In this document: positions 33,853 to 42,940 of the stretch, piece after piece
Layout of the letters: every line of letters starts with the position of its first letter
Numbering within the stretch: the stretch's first letter is position 1
NCBI RefSeq assembly: GCF_900109735.1
Contig: NZ_FOAS01000018.1
Span: forward strand, 1 to 64,000
DNA: 64,000 bases
Direction: 5' to 3'
Source of the DNA: Atopomonas hussainii
Lineage (GTDB): Bacteria; Pseudomonadota; Gammaproteobacteria; Pseudomonadales; Pseudomonadaceae
The notes under the pieces: generated by a model
The model's database searches: none
What the model was told of the DNA's origin: nothing
What the model saw: only the letters and a program-made list of their open reading frames with translations
Program-made: the position numbers and the translations under genes

Positions 33853-34563
33853 ATGCACCCCGAAGGCCGAGAACATATTCTGATTGTTGAAGACGACGCC
33901 CGTCTGGCCGAGCTGACGGCAGAGTATTTGGCCGAACATGGCATGCGGGTTAGCCACGAAGCCGATGGCAGCCAAGCCGTGCAGCGCATTCTTAACGAGA
34001 AACCCGACTTAGTGGTGCTCGATGTGATGCTGCCCGGCGAAGACGGCATCTCGATTTGCCGCCGTTTACGCCCACGCTATGACGGTTTAGTGCTGATGCT
34101 CACCGCGCGCACCGACGAAATGGATCAAGTCTTAGCGCTGGAAATTGGTGCCGACGACTATGTCTGCAAGCCTGTGCGCCCACGCTTGCTGTTAGCCCGG
34201 ATTCGCGCCTTGTTGCGTCGCCTGCGGGGCGAGGTGAGCGAAGCGGGGCAGAGCACACGCCTGTTATTTGGCCGCTTAGCGCTAGATGCGGCAGCGCGTG
34301 AAGTGACGCTGGATGACGAGGTGCTGGATCTGACCTCCGCCGAATTTGATCTGCTGTGGCTGCTGGCCAGTCACTCCGGGCAGATCCTCTCGCGCGAGTC
34401 GATTTTTTCTGCCTTGCGCGGCATTGAATACGACGGCCAAGACCGCTCTGTGGATGTGCGCATTTCGCGAATTCGCACCAAGATCGGCGACGACCCTGTG
34501 CAGCCACGCCTGATTAAAACCGTACGCAGCAAGGGCTATCTGTTCGCCGGTGACAACGCCTGA
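33853..34563 (+). CDS. OmpR-family response regulator, RstA-like
   Basis: A 236-residue regulator. The receiver domain (about 8-122) has the acidic pair in VEDDARL, phosphoacceptor D57 in VVLDVMLPGEDG and the conserved Lys in DDYVCKPVRP. The C-terminal winged helix (about 140-230) reads DLTSAEFDLLWLLASHSGQILSR and SVDVRISRIRTKIGDDP. Its stop overlaps the start of the kinase gene (TGATG). The sequence resembles RstA more than other OmpR-type regulators; the stimulus is unknown. Confidence 0.88.
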   Translation: MHPEGREHILIVEDDARLAELTAEYLAEHGMRVSHEADGSQAVQRILNEKPDLVVLDVMLPGEDGISICRRLRPRYDGLVLMLTARTDEMDQVLALEIGADDYVCKPVRPRLLLARIRALLRRLRGEVSEAGQSTRLLFGRLALDAAAREVTLDDEVLDLTSAEFDLLWLLASHSGQILSRESIFSALRGIEYDGQDRSVDVRISRIRTKIGDDPVQPRLIKTVRSKGYLFAGDNA

Positions 34564-36230
34564 TGCTCAACTCGATCTTCGTGCGCATCTATCTGGGCTT
34601 GCTGCTGGCAGTGTTGTTGGTCGGCGGGCTAGGGGTGCTGGGCCTGCATCAAGTGAATCAACTGCGCGAGCAGGCCTACCGCGAGTCTATGGCAGCCGGC
34701 ACCATGCATTTGTTGGCCAGTCAGCTGGCCGAGCAAACCGCCTTACAGCGCGGGCGTAGCGTGGCGACATGGAGTCGTTTATTCGCCAGCCGCTTGCGTT
34801 TACTACCGTGGCGGGCGCTGGACGAGCTTAGCGATGAAGCGCTAAGACGCCTTGAACGCGATCTTGTGGTGGTGGAAGTCGATGGCGACGACCTGGCCAT
34901 GTATCAACGCGTGGATGCGCAATTGGTGTTGAACATCCGCCTTAGCCAAGTCAGCGAGCAGTGGGGCAGAGCGACCTTATTTGTGGTGATGGATGAGCTA
35001 CTGCGCCTGCCTGAAGCACAGCGCGCTGAACATTTAGAAAACCTGCTTAAACAGCACCTGTTTGGCGTGCCAATCCAGCTGTACGAGCCCAAAGCTGCCG
35101 GTCTAGACCCAGACCAGTACCGCCGCTTAGACGAAGGCGACAGCGTGATCACCCTGTCGGCCTCAGGCGATGCGGTGACTATCTATCTGGGCGTGCTAGG
35201 CAGCGCCAAAGTATTGGGGCTCGGGCCCATTCAACGTTTTGATCCGTATCCGCCGCGTTTGATGGTAACGAGCTTTCTGGTCTTGGTGCTGCTGATTGGT
35301 TTGACCTTATACGGCTTGGTGTACCGCTTAGAGCGCCGTGTGCGCGCGGTGGATATGGCCGCCGCGCAAATTGCCGCCGGCGATTTAGGCACTCGCGTGC
35401 CGGTCATCGGCCGCGATGCAGTAGCTCGCTTGGGCAGCAGCTTTAATGACATGGCGGCGCGCCTGCAGCGCTTGATCGTGTTGCAGCGCGAGATGATTCG
35501 TGGCGCCTCCCATGAGCTGCGCACGCCGGTAGCACGTTTGCGGTTTGGCTTAGAAATGCTCGAAGAGGCCCGCGATGAAGAACGTCGCCAGCGTTATCTC
35601 AAGGGTATGGATGGCGACCTGCAAGAGCTGGATAAGCTGATCGATGAGATCCTTACCTATGCACGGCTGGAGCAAGGCAATCCCGCACTGACCTTTGAGC
35701 GCGTCAATGTGCCGGATATGCTCCAGCAAGCCGCCGACGAATTGGGGCCATTGCGGCAAAGCGTGCGCATCGAGGTGATGCCCGTCGACTCCAGCTTAGC
35801 GCCAGAGCGCTGGTTGGCTGAGGCAGCGCCGTTTTACTTAAATCGGGCAATTCAAAACCTGATTTCTAACGCCATGCGCCACGCGCACAGTCACGTGCGC
35901 CTGACCTATCACGTGGGCCGGCGGCGTTGTCAGATTGATGTGGAAGACGATGGGCCGGGCATCAGCGAAGCCGATCAAGAAAACCTGTTCACACCGTTTA
36001 TGCGCTTAGATGACAGCCGCACACGCAGTTCTGGCGGTTACGGTTTGGGCTTATCGATTGTGCGCCGGGTGATTCTTTGGCACGGCGGGCGTGCCTTGGT
36101 TGGCCGCAGCCAAAGCTTAGGCGGTGCGCGTTTCAGCTTGCTATGGCCGCGCCGGCAAAATTTAGCCCACGAAAATACAGCCGATGCATTGCTTACAAAA
36201 AATTACACAGATGATACACAGCAGTCATAG
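34563..36230 (+). CDS. Sensor histidine kinase, RstB-like
   Basis: A 555-residue membrane kinase. There are two membrane segments (about 7-28 and 232-254) around a periplasmic domain of about 200 residues without a familiar fold name. HAMP follows (RDAVARLGSSFNDMAARLQRL), then the H-box with H317 in IRGASHELRTPVARLRFGLE, and the ATPase with NLISNAMRHAHSH, VEDDGPGIS and GGYGLGLSIVRRV. It is translationally coupled to the upstream regulator. The C-terminal tail after LLWPRR is short and polar. Confidence 0.88.
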   Translation: MLNSIFVRIYLGLLLAVLLVGGLGVLGLHQVNQLREQAYRESMAAGTMHLLASQLAEQTALQRGRSVATWSRLFASRLRLLPWRALDELSDEALRRLERDLVVVEVDGDDLAMYQRVDAQLVLNIRLSQVSEQWGRATLFVVMDELLRLPEAQRAEHLENLLKQHLFGVPIQLYEPKAAGLDPDQYRRLDEGDSVITLSASGDAVTIYLGVLGSAKVLGLGPIQRFDPYPPRLMVTSFLVLVLLIGLTLYGLVYRLERRVRAVDMAAAQIAAGDLGTRVPVIGRDAVARLGSSFNDMAARLQRLIVLQREMIRGASHELRTPVARLRFGLEMLEEARDEERRQRYLKGMDGDLQELDKLIDEILTYARLEQGNPALTFERVNVPDMLQQAADELGPLRQSVRIEVMPVDSSLAPERWLAEAAPFYLNRAIQNLISNAMRHAHSHVRLTYHVGRRRCQIDVEDDGPGISEADQENLFTPFMRLDDSRTRSSGGYGLGLSIVRRVILWHGGRALVGRSQSLGGARFSLLWPRRQNLAHENTADALLTKNYTDDTQQS

Positions 36231-36254
36231 ACCCCTAACTTTCGATTTGTCAGA

Positions 36255-36371
36255 CTAGCCGCGCGTTCCGGATGGAACGCAGGTGAGGTTGTAGTAGAGC
36301 CGTGCTTCGGCCGGTTCTATCCATTTTCTCCATGGTTGAGATGAGGGAGTCCTTTGGGACTCCCTTTTTTT
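36255..36371 (+). ncRNA. Candidate small RNA with three hairpins
   Basis: After the kinase stop, three stems follow in order. GCGTTC-CGGATG-GAACGC (36263-36280) has a GGA in its loop. TAGAGCCG (36295-36302) pairs with CGGTTCTA (36312-36319) with one G-U pair. Then comes the terminator at 36344-36371. Between them lies GCAGGTGAGGTT. GGA in a hairpin loop is the form bound by RsmA/CsrA proteins. It could equally be the 3' end of the two-component transcript. I do not recognise the family. Confidence 0.4.
36344..36371 (+). terminator. Rho-independent terminator
   Basis: AGGGAGTCC (36344-36352) pairs perfectly with GGACTCCCT (36357-36365) around a four-base loop and is followed by seven T. It ends the two-component operon or the candidate small RNA. 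Confidence 0.93.
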
Positions 36372-36442
36372 ATCGGTGTGTTTTCTCGACAGACCGCAGC
36401 GGCGCTCAGTAACGCACCTATATAACCTAATGGCTAGATTCG

Positions 36443-36458
36443 CATAATATATATTATG
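36443..36458. promoter_or_regulatory. Perfect AT-rich palindrome upstream of an unknown gene
   Basis: CATAATATATATTATG is a 16-base perfect palindrome in the 187 bases between the terminator and the next gene. It could be an operator or overlap a promoter -10. The rest of this gap shows nothing else clear. Confidence 0.4.
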
Positions 36459-36558
36459 TTAAATTGCGTACATGGTTAGTGTAGCTAGCGCTAATCATGT
36501 GCCGCCGTGTTCATTGGCTTGCTTGATCTTCTGCCACGTTCTGGCGCATAACACGGTC

Positions 36559-36960
36559 ATGACTTCTGCTTCGGTTTTACGCGCCGCTTGCCCTCCTGCG
36601 TTATGTGACTGCGGGCGTGATGCCTTGCTGGGCGAACCAAGCAGCGCGCAAGCACGGGTGTTGCTGCTGACCAAGCCGGAAGAAGCCCGTTTGCTACAGC
36701 GCTTAGAGGCCATCACCAGCCTTGAGGATTTGCACCATATGCAGCGGCGTTTATTCGAGCAGCTTGGGATTCGCTTAACGGTGCAGCCCGGGGCCAGCGA
36801 AGTGCGCAGCATGCGCGGTTTTGAGATTTGCGTTGCTGAACAGCCCGGCTTGTGCCGTAAAACCCGGCAGAGTATTCCCGCCGCGGTGCGCCGTGGTTTG
36901 CAGCGCACGCCAGAAATCGCTTACCGCATACTCGATGAACATGACCTGTTTGGGTTGTGA
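36559..36960 (+). CDS. Conserved-looking hypothetical protein with CxxxxxCxC head
   Basis: A protein of 133 residues if started at the ATG in MTSASVLRAACPP; the frame is open further upstream to 36472, but that extension has no obvious ribosome site either. The N-terminus has clustered cysteines (AACPPALCDCGRDALL), the middle is helical (TKPEEARLLQRLEAITSLEDLHHMQRRLFEQLG), and the end is basic (TRQSIPAAVRRGLQRTP). I do not recognise the family and propose no function. Codon use looks like the neighbours. Confidence 0.55.
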   Translation: MTSASVLRAACPPALCDCGRDALLGEPSSAQARVLLLTKPEEARLLQRLEAITSLEDLHHMQRRLFEQLGIRLTVQPGASEVRSMRGFEICVAEQPGLCRKTRQSIPAAVRRGLQRTPEIAYRILDEHDLFGL

Positions 36961-36969
36961 GTGCCGCGC

Positions 36970-37953
36970 TTAATGTGCGCCCTTCTCACTTTGCAACGCG
37001 GCTAGTTTGAGTTCGCGCTTAAGCCTGCGGTTTTGCAGTACGCGGCGGAAATCAAGCGCAGTCTGTGCGGAACCCAAGGCCACCAGCGCGGCGCCTGTGT
37101 AAGCCAGCACATTCAAAGGTTCGGCGGTAATCCACAGCGGCCAAATCAGCGAGCCAACCGCTGCGCAGGCGAAAGTAATCAACGGCGTTACTGCTAGCAT
37201 GGCGCTAACGCGCGAGGCTTGCCAGTGCGCTAAGGCCTCTGCAAAGGCGCCGTAAGCCACTAAGGTGTTTAGGCAGCAGGCAAGCAACAGCCAGAGTTGC
37301 ACAGTGTTTAACTCAAACAACTGCGCAGGCTCGGCCCACGGGGTTAACAAGCTGGCGCAGCCTAAATAGATCACCATCATGATCTGCACCGAGCTCCACT
37401 GGGTAAGCAGCTGCTTTTGCGCTAGGCCATAAAAAGCCCAAGTCAACGCGGCAAAAACCATGATCAGAATGCCGGCGGTGTACTGGGTTAACGAGGTGAG
37501 TAATTCCACCCAGCGCTGGTTGAAGAACAAGGCAAAGCCCGTCAGCAGTACCAACAGGCCAATTTGCTGGGCGCGACTGAATTCTTCGCGATAGATGACT
37601 ACGCTGCCCAATAACAGAAAGATCGGCGCCAGTTGAATCACCAGCTGCGTGGTGCCCGCCGAGAGGCGTTTCAAGCCCATCAGATAAGCCACATAGTTGA
37701 GCACTAGGCCGATAATCGCCACGGCCAGCAACCAATATCGGCCATCTAACTTGCTGAATGACGGCAGACGTTTGCGCGCCGCCAACCAAACCAGCAACAC
37801 CAAACCGGCGCTGATCAGGCGATACCAAGTGACGGTAATCGGGTCCATGCTCGCCAGTACGGGCTTGAGCTTGATGGGCAACAAACCCCACAAAACGGCA
37901 GTGGTCAGTGCCAAGCCAAGCCCTAGTAACCAGCGCCCTGATGAAACATGCAT
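36970..37953 (-). CDS. DMT-superfamily (EamA/RarD-like) transporter
   Basis: A 327-residue protein with ten predicted membrane segments in two EamA repeats. The start LGLALTTAVLWGLLPIKLKP and the pieces MDPITVTWYRLISAGLVLLVW and SVVIYREEFSRAQQIGLLVL are typical. The tail after about residue 295 is charged and cytoplasmic. It probably exports a metabolite; the substrate is unknown. It is convergent with the upstream hypothetical gene, with 9 bases between stops. Confidence 0.87.
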   Translation of the reverse strand: MHVSSGRWLLGLGLALTTAVLWGLLPIKLKPVLASMDPITVTWYRLISAGLVLLVWLAARKRLPSFSKLDGRYWLLAVAIIGLVLNYVAYLMGLKRLSAGTTQLVIQLAPIFLLLGSVVIYREEFSRAQQIGLLVLLTGFALFFNQRWVELLTSLTQYTAGILIMVFAALTWAFYGLAQKQLLTQWSSVQIMMVIYLGCASLLTPWAEPAQLFELNTVQLWLLLACCLNTLVAYGAFAEALAHWQASRVSAMLAVTPLITFACAAVGSLIWPLWITAEPLNVLAYTGAALVALGSAQTALDFRRVLQNRRLKRELKLAALQSEKGAH

Positions 37954-38178
37954 AACGGCATCCTACAAACAAAGGCTGAGTGTAGTCCGAGCTACCAGAA
38001 GCTCGACAGGTACAGTTGCCCTTATTTGGTGCGCACAGCTGCTGCGCTCTATGGGTTTGCGATAACCAGCGGCTACTTATTTAAAACATGACTAACCATT
38101 AGTCACCTGCCGCTTGGCCCGCTCAGCTAGCCTTTTATTGTTAGATGACCACACCCCACCTGATGGAGGATGCTGGCT

Positions 38179-38403
38179 ATGAACCATCAAGCTATTCGTG
38201 CCAATGATTCGGTAGCGCGTACCCACTTTCGCTCTGACCGCATCAGCAATATCAATGGCAAGTTCTTTTTTGCCACCCGCGAAGGCACCCTCGAAGGCCC
38301 CTACTTCACCCATAACGAGGCTTGCCACGGGGTGGACGCCTACATCCAAGCCATGCAATTGGCTGATCAGCTATTTCGCCACAGCAAAACTGCCATGCAT
38401 TGA
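38179..38403 (+). CDS. Small DUF6316-like protein
   Basis: A 74-residue protein. The segment THFRSDRISNINGKFFFATREGTLEGPYFTHNEA matches what I recall of the small DUF6316 family of pseudomonads (FRSDR...NGxWYFxTREG...GPF). No function is known. GGAGG lies 9 bases before the ATG at 38179; an ATG 9 bases upstream is too close to it. Confidence 0.65.
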   Translation: MNHQAIRANDSVARTHFRSDRISNINGKFFFATREGTLEGPYFTHNEACHGVDAYIQAMQLADQLFRHSKTAMH

Positions 38404-38419
38404 GAGGCTCGCCGGCTAG

Positions 38420-39910
38420 TTAGGTCGCTTCGGCCAAGCGGGCTTCCAGTGCGTCGTTAATGGTGCGCAGTACTTTAATGCGGGCAAAACGTTTGTCGTT
38501 CGCTTCAACCAAAGTCCATGGGGCGATATGTGTACTGGTACGGTCGACCATATCGCCCACGGCATCCACGTAGTCGTCCCACTTTTCGCGGTTGCGCCAG
38601 TCTTCTGGGGTGATTTTGAAGCGCTTGTAGGGCACGCTTTCGCGCTCTTTAAAACGCTCTAGCTGGGTGTCCTGATCAATCGCCAGCCAAAATTTGACCA
38701 CAATGATGCCGTGTTCATGCAGGCGTTCTTCAAAGTCGTTAATTTCGTTATAAGCCCGCAGCCAGTCGGCCTCGGCACAAAAGCCTTCCACCCGCTCAAC
38801 CAAGACCCTGCCATACCAGCTGCGATCGAACATAGTGAAGCGCCCAAGCCCCGGCACATGTCGCCAGAAGCGCCATAGATACGGCTGCGCGCGTTCTTCA
38901 TCGCTTGGCGCGGCAATCGGGATGATTTGGTACTGACGGGGGTCGAGCGCGGCACTTACACGGCGGATTGCGCCACCTTTGCCCGCTGCATCGTTGCCTT
39001 CAAAAACGGCGACTAAGCCATGCTTGCGGAAGGCTTTGCTCTGCACTAACTCGGCAAGGCGCTGCTGCTCCGCATGTAATTGCTGCTTGTAATCCGCTTT
39101 GTCGAGTTTTTGCGACAAATCCAGCGCGCCTAGCAGTTGGCGACGATCGAAGCGCGCGGCCAACGGTGCACTGTGTGTTGCATGGCGAGCGGTGCTTGTC
39201 TGGCTGACTGCCGCGCGCAAACCTTCTAACAAGGTGCGGCCAACGGCGAGGCTACGGTAGTTGGCATCGCTGCCATCAATCACATACCAAGGGGCGAAAT
39301 CACGACTGGTTTGCTGCAGTAAACGCTCACCCGCTTCTAGCACTTTGTCGTAGGTTTTACCCTTGTGCCAATTCAGCGGGCTGGCACGCCAGTACTGCAG
39401 CGGATCATCGCCCTGCGCTTCAATGCGCTCAGTGAACGCGGCTTTGCTTAAGTGAAACCAGAACTTAAACATCAGCACGCCTTCGTCACACAACATGCGT
39501 TCGAAGCGTTCGACATAGCCAATGGCCTGATCGAGCTGCGACGATTTGATTTTCTCACGCACGGTTAAGCTAATTAGCTGGCTATACCAGTTGCCAAAGA
39601 ACACGCCAATGCGGCCTTTAGGCGGCAAATGCTGCCAAAAGCGCCGTTCAGCGGGGTATTTGCGCTCATCTTCACTGGCATCGACAAAGGCATTCACCCG
39701 CACCAAACGTGGGTCAAGCCACTCGTTAAGCAGGCGTATGGTTTCGCCCTTTCCTGCGCCTTCGATGCCGTTGATTAAAATCAGCACGGCATGTTTGTTC
39801 TGCTGTTTCAATGCGTACTGCGCTTCCAGTAAAGCCGCGCGCAGCTCTGGCTCTTGCTCGGCAAAGGCAGCCTTGTCGACACAGTGGCCCAATTCGGCAG
39901 ACTCAAACAT
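38420..39910 (-). CDS. pap: Polyphosphate:AMP phosphotransferase
   Basis: A 496-residue two-domain PPK2 (class II) enzyme that phosphorylates AMP with polyphosphate to give ADP. Each half has its Walker A: NGIEGAGKGETIRLLNEW near residue 50 and EGNDAAGKGGAIRRVS near 310. Walker B/lid parts are seen as FGNWYSQLI and FDRSWYGRVLVERVEGF. The second domain is the usual active one. The start MFESAELGHCVDKAAF is typical of pseudomonad Pap and follows AAGGAA. It is divergent from mnmC, sharing about 90 bases of promoter. Confidence 0.92.
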   Translation of the reverse strand: MFESAELGHCVDKAAFAEQEPELRAALLEAQYALKQQNKHAVLILINGIEGAGKGETIRLLNEWLDPRLVRVNAFVDASEDERKYPAERRFWQHLPPKGRIGVFFGNWYSQLISLTVREKIKSSQLDQAIGYVERFERMLCDEGVLMFKFWFHLSKAAFTERIEAQGDDPLQYWRASPLNWHKGKTYDKVLEAGERLLQQTSRDFAPWYVIDGSDANYRSLAVGRTLLEGLRAAVSQTSTARHATHSAPLAARFDRRQLLGALDLSQKLDKADYKQQLHAEQQRLAELVQSKAFRKHGLVAVFEGNDAAGKGGAIRRVSAALDPRQYQIIPIAAPSDEERAQPYLWRFWRHVPGLGRFTMFDRSWYGRVLVERVEGFCAEADWLRAYNEINDFEERLHEHGIIVVKFWLAIDQDTQLERFKERESVPYKRFKITPEDWRNREKWDDYVDAVGDMVDRTSTHIAPWTLVEANDKRFARIKVLRTINDALEARLAEAT

Positions 39911-40001
39911 CACTGGCATTCCTTTTCTGGTTTGGGCGCGGTTGCCACCCGTACACTATAGCGCCAGCCTATCCTCACTTCGCCACCCGCCATACCGCTC
40001 T

Positions 40002-41963
40002 ATGACTGACTTTAGTAACGCAACACTTAATTGGGACGAACACGGCCAACCGCACTCCAGCCAGTTTGATGATGTGTATTTCTCCCGCGCCAGTGGCCTT
40101 GAAGAAACCCGTTATGTGTTCTTGCAGCACAACCAACTGGCGGAACGCTTTGCGGCGCTAAAAGAGCACGCACTGTTTCGTATCGGTGAAACCGGCTTTG
40201 GCACTGGACTTAATTTTCTCTGTGCGTGGCAGTGTTTTGTGGCGCAGGCACCGGCTAACGCACGGCTGCATTTTTTCAGCGTTGAAAAATACCCGTTAAG
40301 CCTTGATGACTTGCAGCGTGCGCTGAGTCTTTGGCCTGAGCTTGCAGAATTAAGCGCTGCGCTTATTCAGCAATATCGCGGTTTACAGCGCGGCTTTCAG
40401 ACCCTGCATTTTGCGGGTGGCCGCGTAACCCTCACCCTATTGCTGGGCGATGTGTTAGAGCTGCTCCCTACCCTTAACGGCAGCGTTGATGCGTGGTTTT
40501 TAGATGGCTTTGCGCCGGCGAAAAACCCGCAAATGTGGCAGCCCGAACTGTTTGCCGCCCTCGCCCGCACTAGCCACGCAGGCACCACGTTAGCCACGTT
40601 TACCTGCGCAGGTTTTGTGCGTCGCGGCTTAGAGGCCGAAGGCTTTGCGCTGCAAAAAGTGTCGGGTTTTGGCCATAAGCGCGAAATGCTCGCTGGGCAC
40701 TACACAAAAAACCAAGCACGCAGCGCCGCCATGCCTTGGTATGCGCAACCGGCTACGCCACCTCAAGGCCATGCCCTGGTGGTGGGTGCTGGCTTAAGCG
40801 GCTGTGCCACGGCTAACGCCCTTGCCCGCCGTGGCTGGAAAGTCACTGTGTTAGAGCGGCACAGCGATTACGCTCAAGAAGCCTCGGGCAATCGCCAAGG
40901 TATTACCTACCTGAAATTATCACCGTACATGACTCAGCAAACACAGCTGGTACTCAGCGGCTTTGGCTATACCCGTCGGCTGTTAGAGCAGCTGCCGCGT
41001 GGCAATGACGGTGCGTGGGATAACTGCGGCGTGCTGATCCTTGAAAGCGGCGGCGACAATACCGAGCGCCAACAGGCGTTGGCCAATGCTTTCCCCAATT
41101 TGCTGCAGATGGTTTCTAAGCAACAAGCCAGCGAACTGGCAGGCGTCGACATACCTAGCGGCGGCCTATGGTTGGCTAATGGCGGCTGGGTTAACCCGCG
41201 AGCGCTGTGCAAATACCTGCTCAATCACCCCAATATCCGGGTTGAGCTGAATGCCGATGTCACCAGCGTGCTGCATGCAGATCAGCAATGGCAGGTGTGC
41301 ACTGGCGATGGCAGGCAGTTTTCCAGCCCTGTATTGGTGCTCGCCAATGCCGCTGAGGCAGGTCGCTTATCAGTAACCGCACATATGCCGCACAAAGCCA
41401 TTCGCGGCCAAGTTACCCATGTACCGGCAACACCTGCCAGCAGCGCCCTGCGCACAGTACTGTGCGGCAGCGGCTACATAGCTCCGGCATGGCAAGGTAT
41501 GCATAACATTGGCGCGAGCTTTGTTTTTGCATTCGAAGATTTACAACCGACCGCCGCCGAGCACGCCAGCAATCTCGAGATTCTCAACGAGCTGTCCCCT
41601 GCTCTGCACGATCAACTAAAACCTGATCCTGTGGCAGAGCTGGAGGCTCGGGTTGGCATCCGTTGTTCCGCCCCCGACTACCTGCCGTTAGTGGGCCCAG
41701 TGGCCGAGCCGGAAGCGTTTTGTCAGCGCTATGCCAAGCTGCGTGAAGATGCTTTTGCGCGTTTAGAGCAACCCTGCCCTTGGCAGGCAGGCCTGTACAT
41801 CAACACAGGTCATGGCTCGCGCGGACTCATCACTGCGCCGCTTTCTGGCGAACTGTTGGCCGCGCATATTTGCGCCGAAACTATGCCCGTGCCTACAGCG
41901 CTAATGCATGCCTGCCACCCCAATCGGTTCTTACAGCGCGACTTGGTTAAGCGCCGCCGCTAA
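40002..41963 (+). CDS. mnmC: Bifunctional tRNA wobble-uridine enzyme MnmC
   Basis: A 653-residue enzyme for the last steps of mnm5s2U34 synthesis in tRNA. The N-terminal SAM-dependent methyltransferase (about 1-245; GETGFGTGLNFLCAWQCF and AWFLDGFAPAKNPQMW) is followed by a FAD-dependent oxidase (about 250-640; ALVVGAGLSGCATANALARR). C-terminal parts include RVGIRCSAPDYLPLVGPV and NTGHGSRGLITAPLSGELLA. I placed the start at 40002 (MTDFSNATLNWDEHGQP); the much longer open frame upstream only overlaps pap on the other strand. Confidence 0.95.
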   Translation: MTDFSNATLNWDEHGQPHSSQFDDVYFSRASGLEETRYVFLQHNQLAERFAALKEHALFRIGETGFGTGLNFLCAWQCFVAQAPANARLHFFSVEKYPLSLDDLQRALSLWPELAELSAALIQQYRGLQRGFQTLHFAGGRVTLTLLLGDVLELLPTLNGSVDAWFLDGFAPAKNPQMWQPELFAALARTSHAGTTLATFTCAGFVRRGLEAEGFALQKVSGFGHKREMLAGHYTKNQARSAAMPWYAQPATPPQGHALVVGAGLSGCATANALARRGWKVTVLERHSDYAQEASGNRQGITYLKLSPYMTQQTQLVLSGFGYTRRLLEQLPRGNDGAWDNCGVLILESGGDNTERQQALANAFPNLLQMVSKQQASELAGVDIPSGGLWLANGGWVNPRALCKYLLNHPNIRVELNADVTSVLHADQQWQVCTGDGRQFSSPVLVLANAAEAGRLSVTAHMPHKAIRGQVTHVPATPASSALRTVLCGSGYIAPAWQGMHNIGASFVFAFEDLQPTAAEHASNLEILNELSPALHDQLKPDPVAELEARVGIRCSAPDYLPLVGPVAEPEAFCQRYAKLREDAFARLEQPCPWQAGLYINTGHGSRGLITAPLSGELLAAHICAETMPVPTALMHACHPNRFLQRDLVKRRR

Positions 41964-41985
41964 AAAACTGACGACAAACCTCTGG

Positions 41986-42089
41986 CGCAAAAACGAACAC
42001 CAATGACGCGAAAACGAACATACCTAACCGAAAGTTAGGGGAGGAAAACCTGCCGCTCACCTAGCATTCATACAACTGTTTGAATGCTA
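41986..42089. promoter_or_regulatory. Repeat-rich control region of the ten-gene lipid-like cluster
   Basis: CGCAAAAACGAACA (41986-41999) and CGCGAAAACGAACA (42007-42020) are direct repeats with 13 of 14 matches, spaced 21 bases, two helical turns. CCTAAC-CGAAA-GTTAGG (42023-42039) is a small hairpin. TAGCATTCA (42062-42070) and TGAATGCTA (42081-42089) form a perfect 9-base inverted repeat. All lie in the 208 bases before the first gene of the cluster. This suggests binding of a dedicated regulator; no regulator gene is inside the cluster. Confidence 0.5.
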
Positions 42090-42171
42090 TTGATGATCCT
42101 GATAACGGCAACTCAGCCATCTTTATCATTCAAGCAGTCTGAATCACTCACGGGAACGCGGGGTATCCGTT

Positions 42172-42939
42172 GTGCGTCGACTGAGCGGCCTGATGGCTTG
42201 GCTTTTTTCTGCAGCGTTAGTGGCTGCAGAGTATTCACCGGAAGAATTGGCAAAAGCCTCTGAGGCTCAGATTAGAGGCTTTGGTGACTTATCCGCGAGC
42301 CTCACTATGACCCTGATTGACAGCCAAGGCCAACAGGCCTCGCGTCAGTTGCGGGTACAAAACCTCGAATACCCAGAAGGCGAAAAAAGCCTCATGGTGT
42401 TCGACACCCCGCGTGATGTTCGTGGCTCGGCGTTGCTGTCCTATACCCATCCGGTGGGCGATGATGAGCAGTGGTTATTCCTCCCTGCCATCAAACGCGT
42501 GAAGCAAATTGGCGCACGCAACAAGTCTGGCCCGTTCATGGCCAGCGAGTTCGCTTTCGAAGATATTGTCACGCCGTTCTGGCAGAAGTTCACTTACGCT
42601 GGCATTAGCCAAAACGAGCTGAACGGCCTCGCCTGCCACGTGCTTGAACGCAGCCCGAATGACAAAAACTCCGGCTACAGCAAGCAACGCCTGTGGATCG
42701 ACCATGAGCACTTGCTGGTGCGCCAGATCGAATATTTCGATCGTCGCGGTGAGCTGCTCAAAGTCTATACAGCCGACGGCTTTACCCAGCACAACCAGCA
42801 ACATTGGCGCCCGGCCAGCATGCACATGCGCAATGTGCAAAACGGCCGGCAAACCAAGCTGGAATGGCGCGATTACCGCTTTGCCCAAGGCTTAAGCGAC
42901 CGCGACTTTAGCCAAAACGCCCTGCTACGAGCGCGCTGA
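42172..42939 (+). CDS. LolA-like periplasmic lipid/lipoprotein-sorting protein
   Basis: A 255-residue protein with a signal peptide (about 1-19, LMAWLFSAALVAAEY) and the fold of the outer membrane lipoprotein-sorting family (LolA-like). Marks: YPEGEKSLMVFDTPRDVRG, DDEQWLFLPAIKRVKQIG, and SEFAFEDIVTPFWQKFTYAG. Such proteins act with MMPL/RND pumps to carry a hydrophobic substrate across the periplasm. It is the first gene of the ten-gene cluster; the next gene begins one base after its stop. It uses a GTG start with GGGGT upstream; an internal ATG at codon 8 is an alternative. Confidence 0.8.
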   Translation: MRRLSGLMAWLFSAALVAAEYSPEELAKASEAQIRGFGDLSASLTMTLIDSQGQQASRQLRVQNLEYPEGEKSLMVFDTPRDVRGSALLSYTHPVGDDEQWLFLPAIKRVKQIGARNKSGPFMASEFAFEDIVTPFWQKFTYAGISQNELNGLACHVLERSPNDKNSGYSKQRLWIDHEHLLVRQIEYFDRRGELLKVYTADGFTQHNQQHWRPASMHMRNVQNGRQTKLEWRDYRFAQGLSDRDFSQNALLRAR

Positions 42940-42940
42940 T

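Noticed and set aside
39546-40001. A 152-residue N-terminal extension of MnmC
   Set aside because: It is antisense to pap. The MnmC family starts at the residues encoded from 40002.
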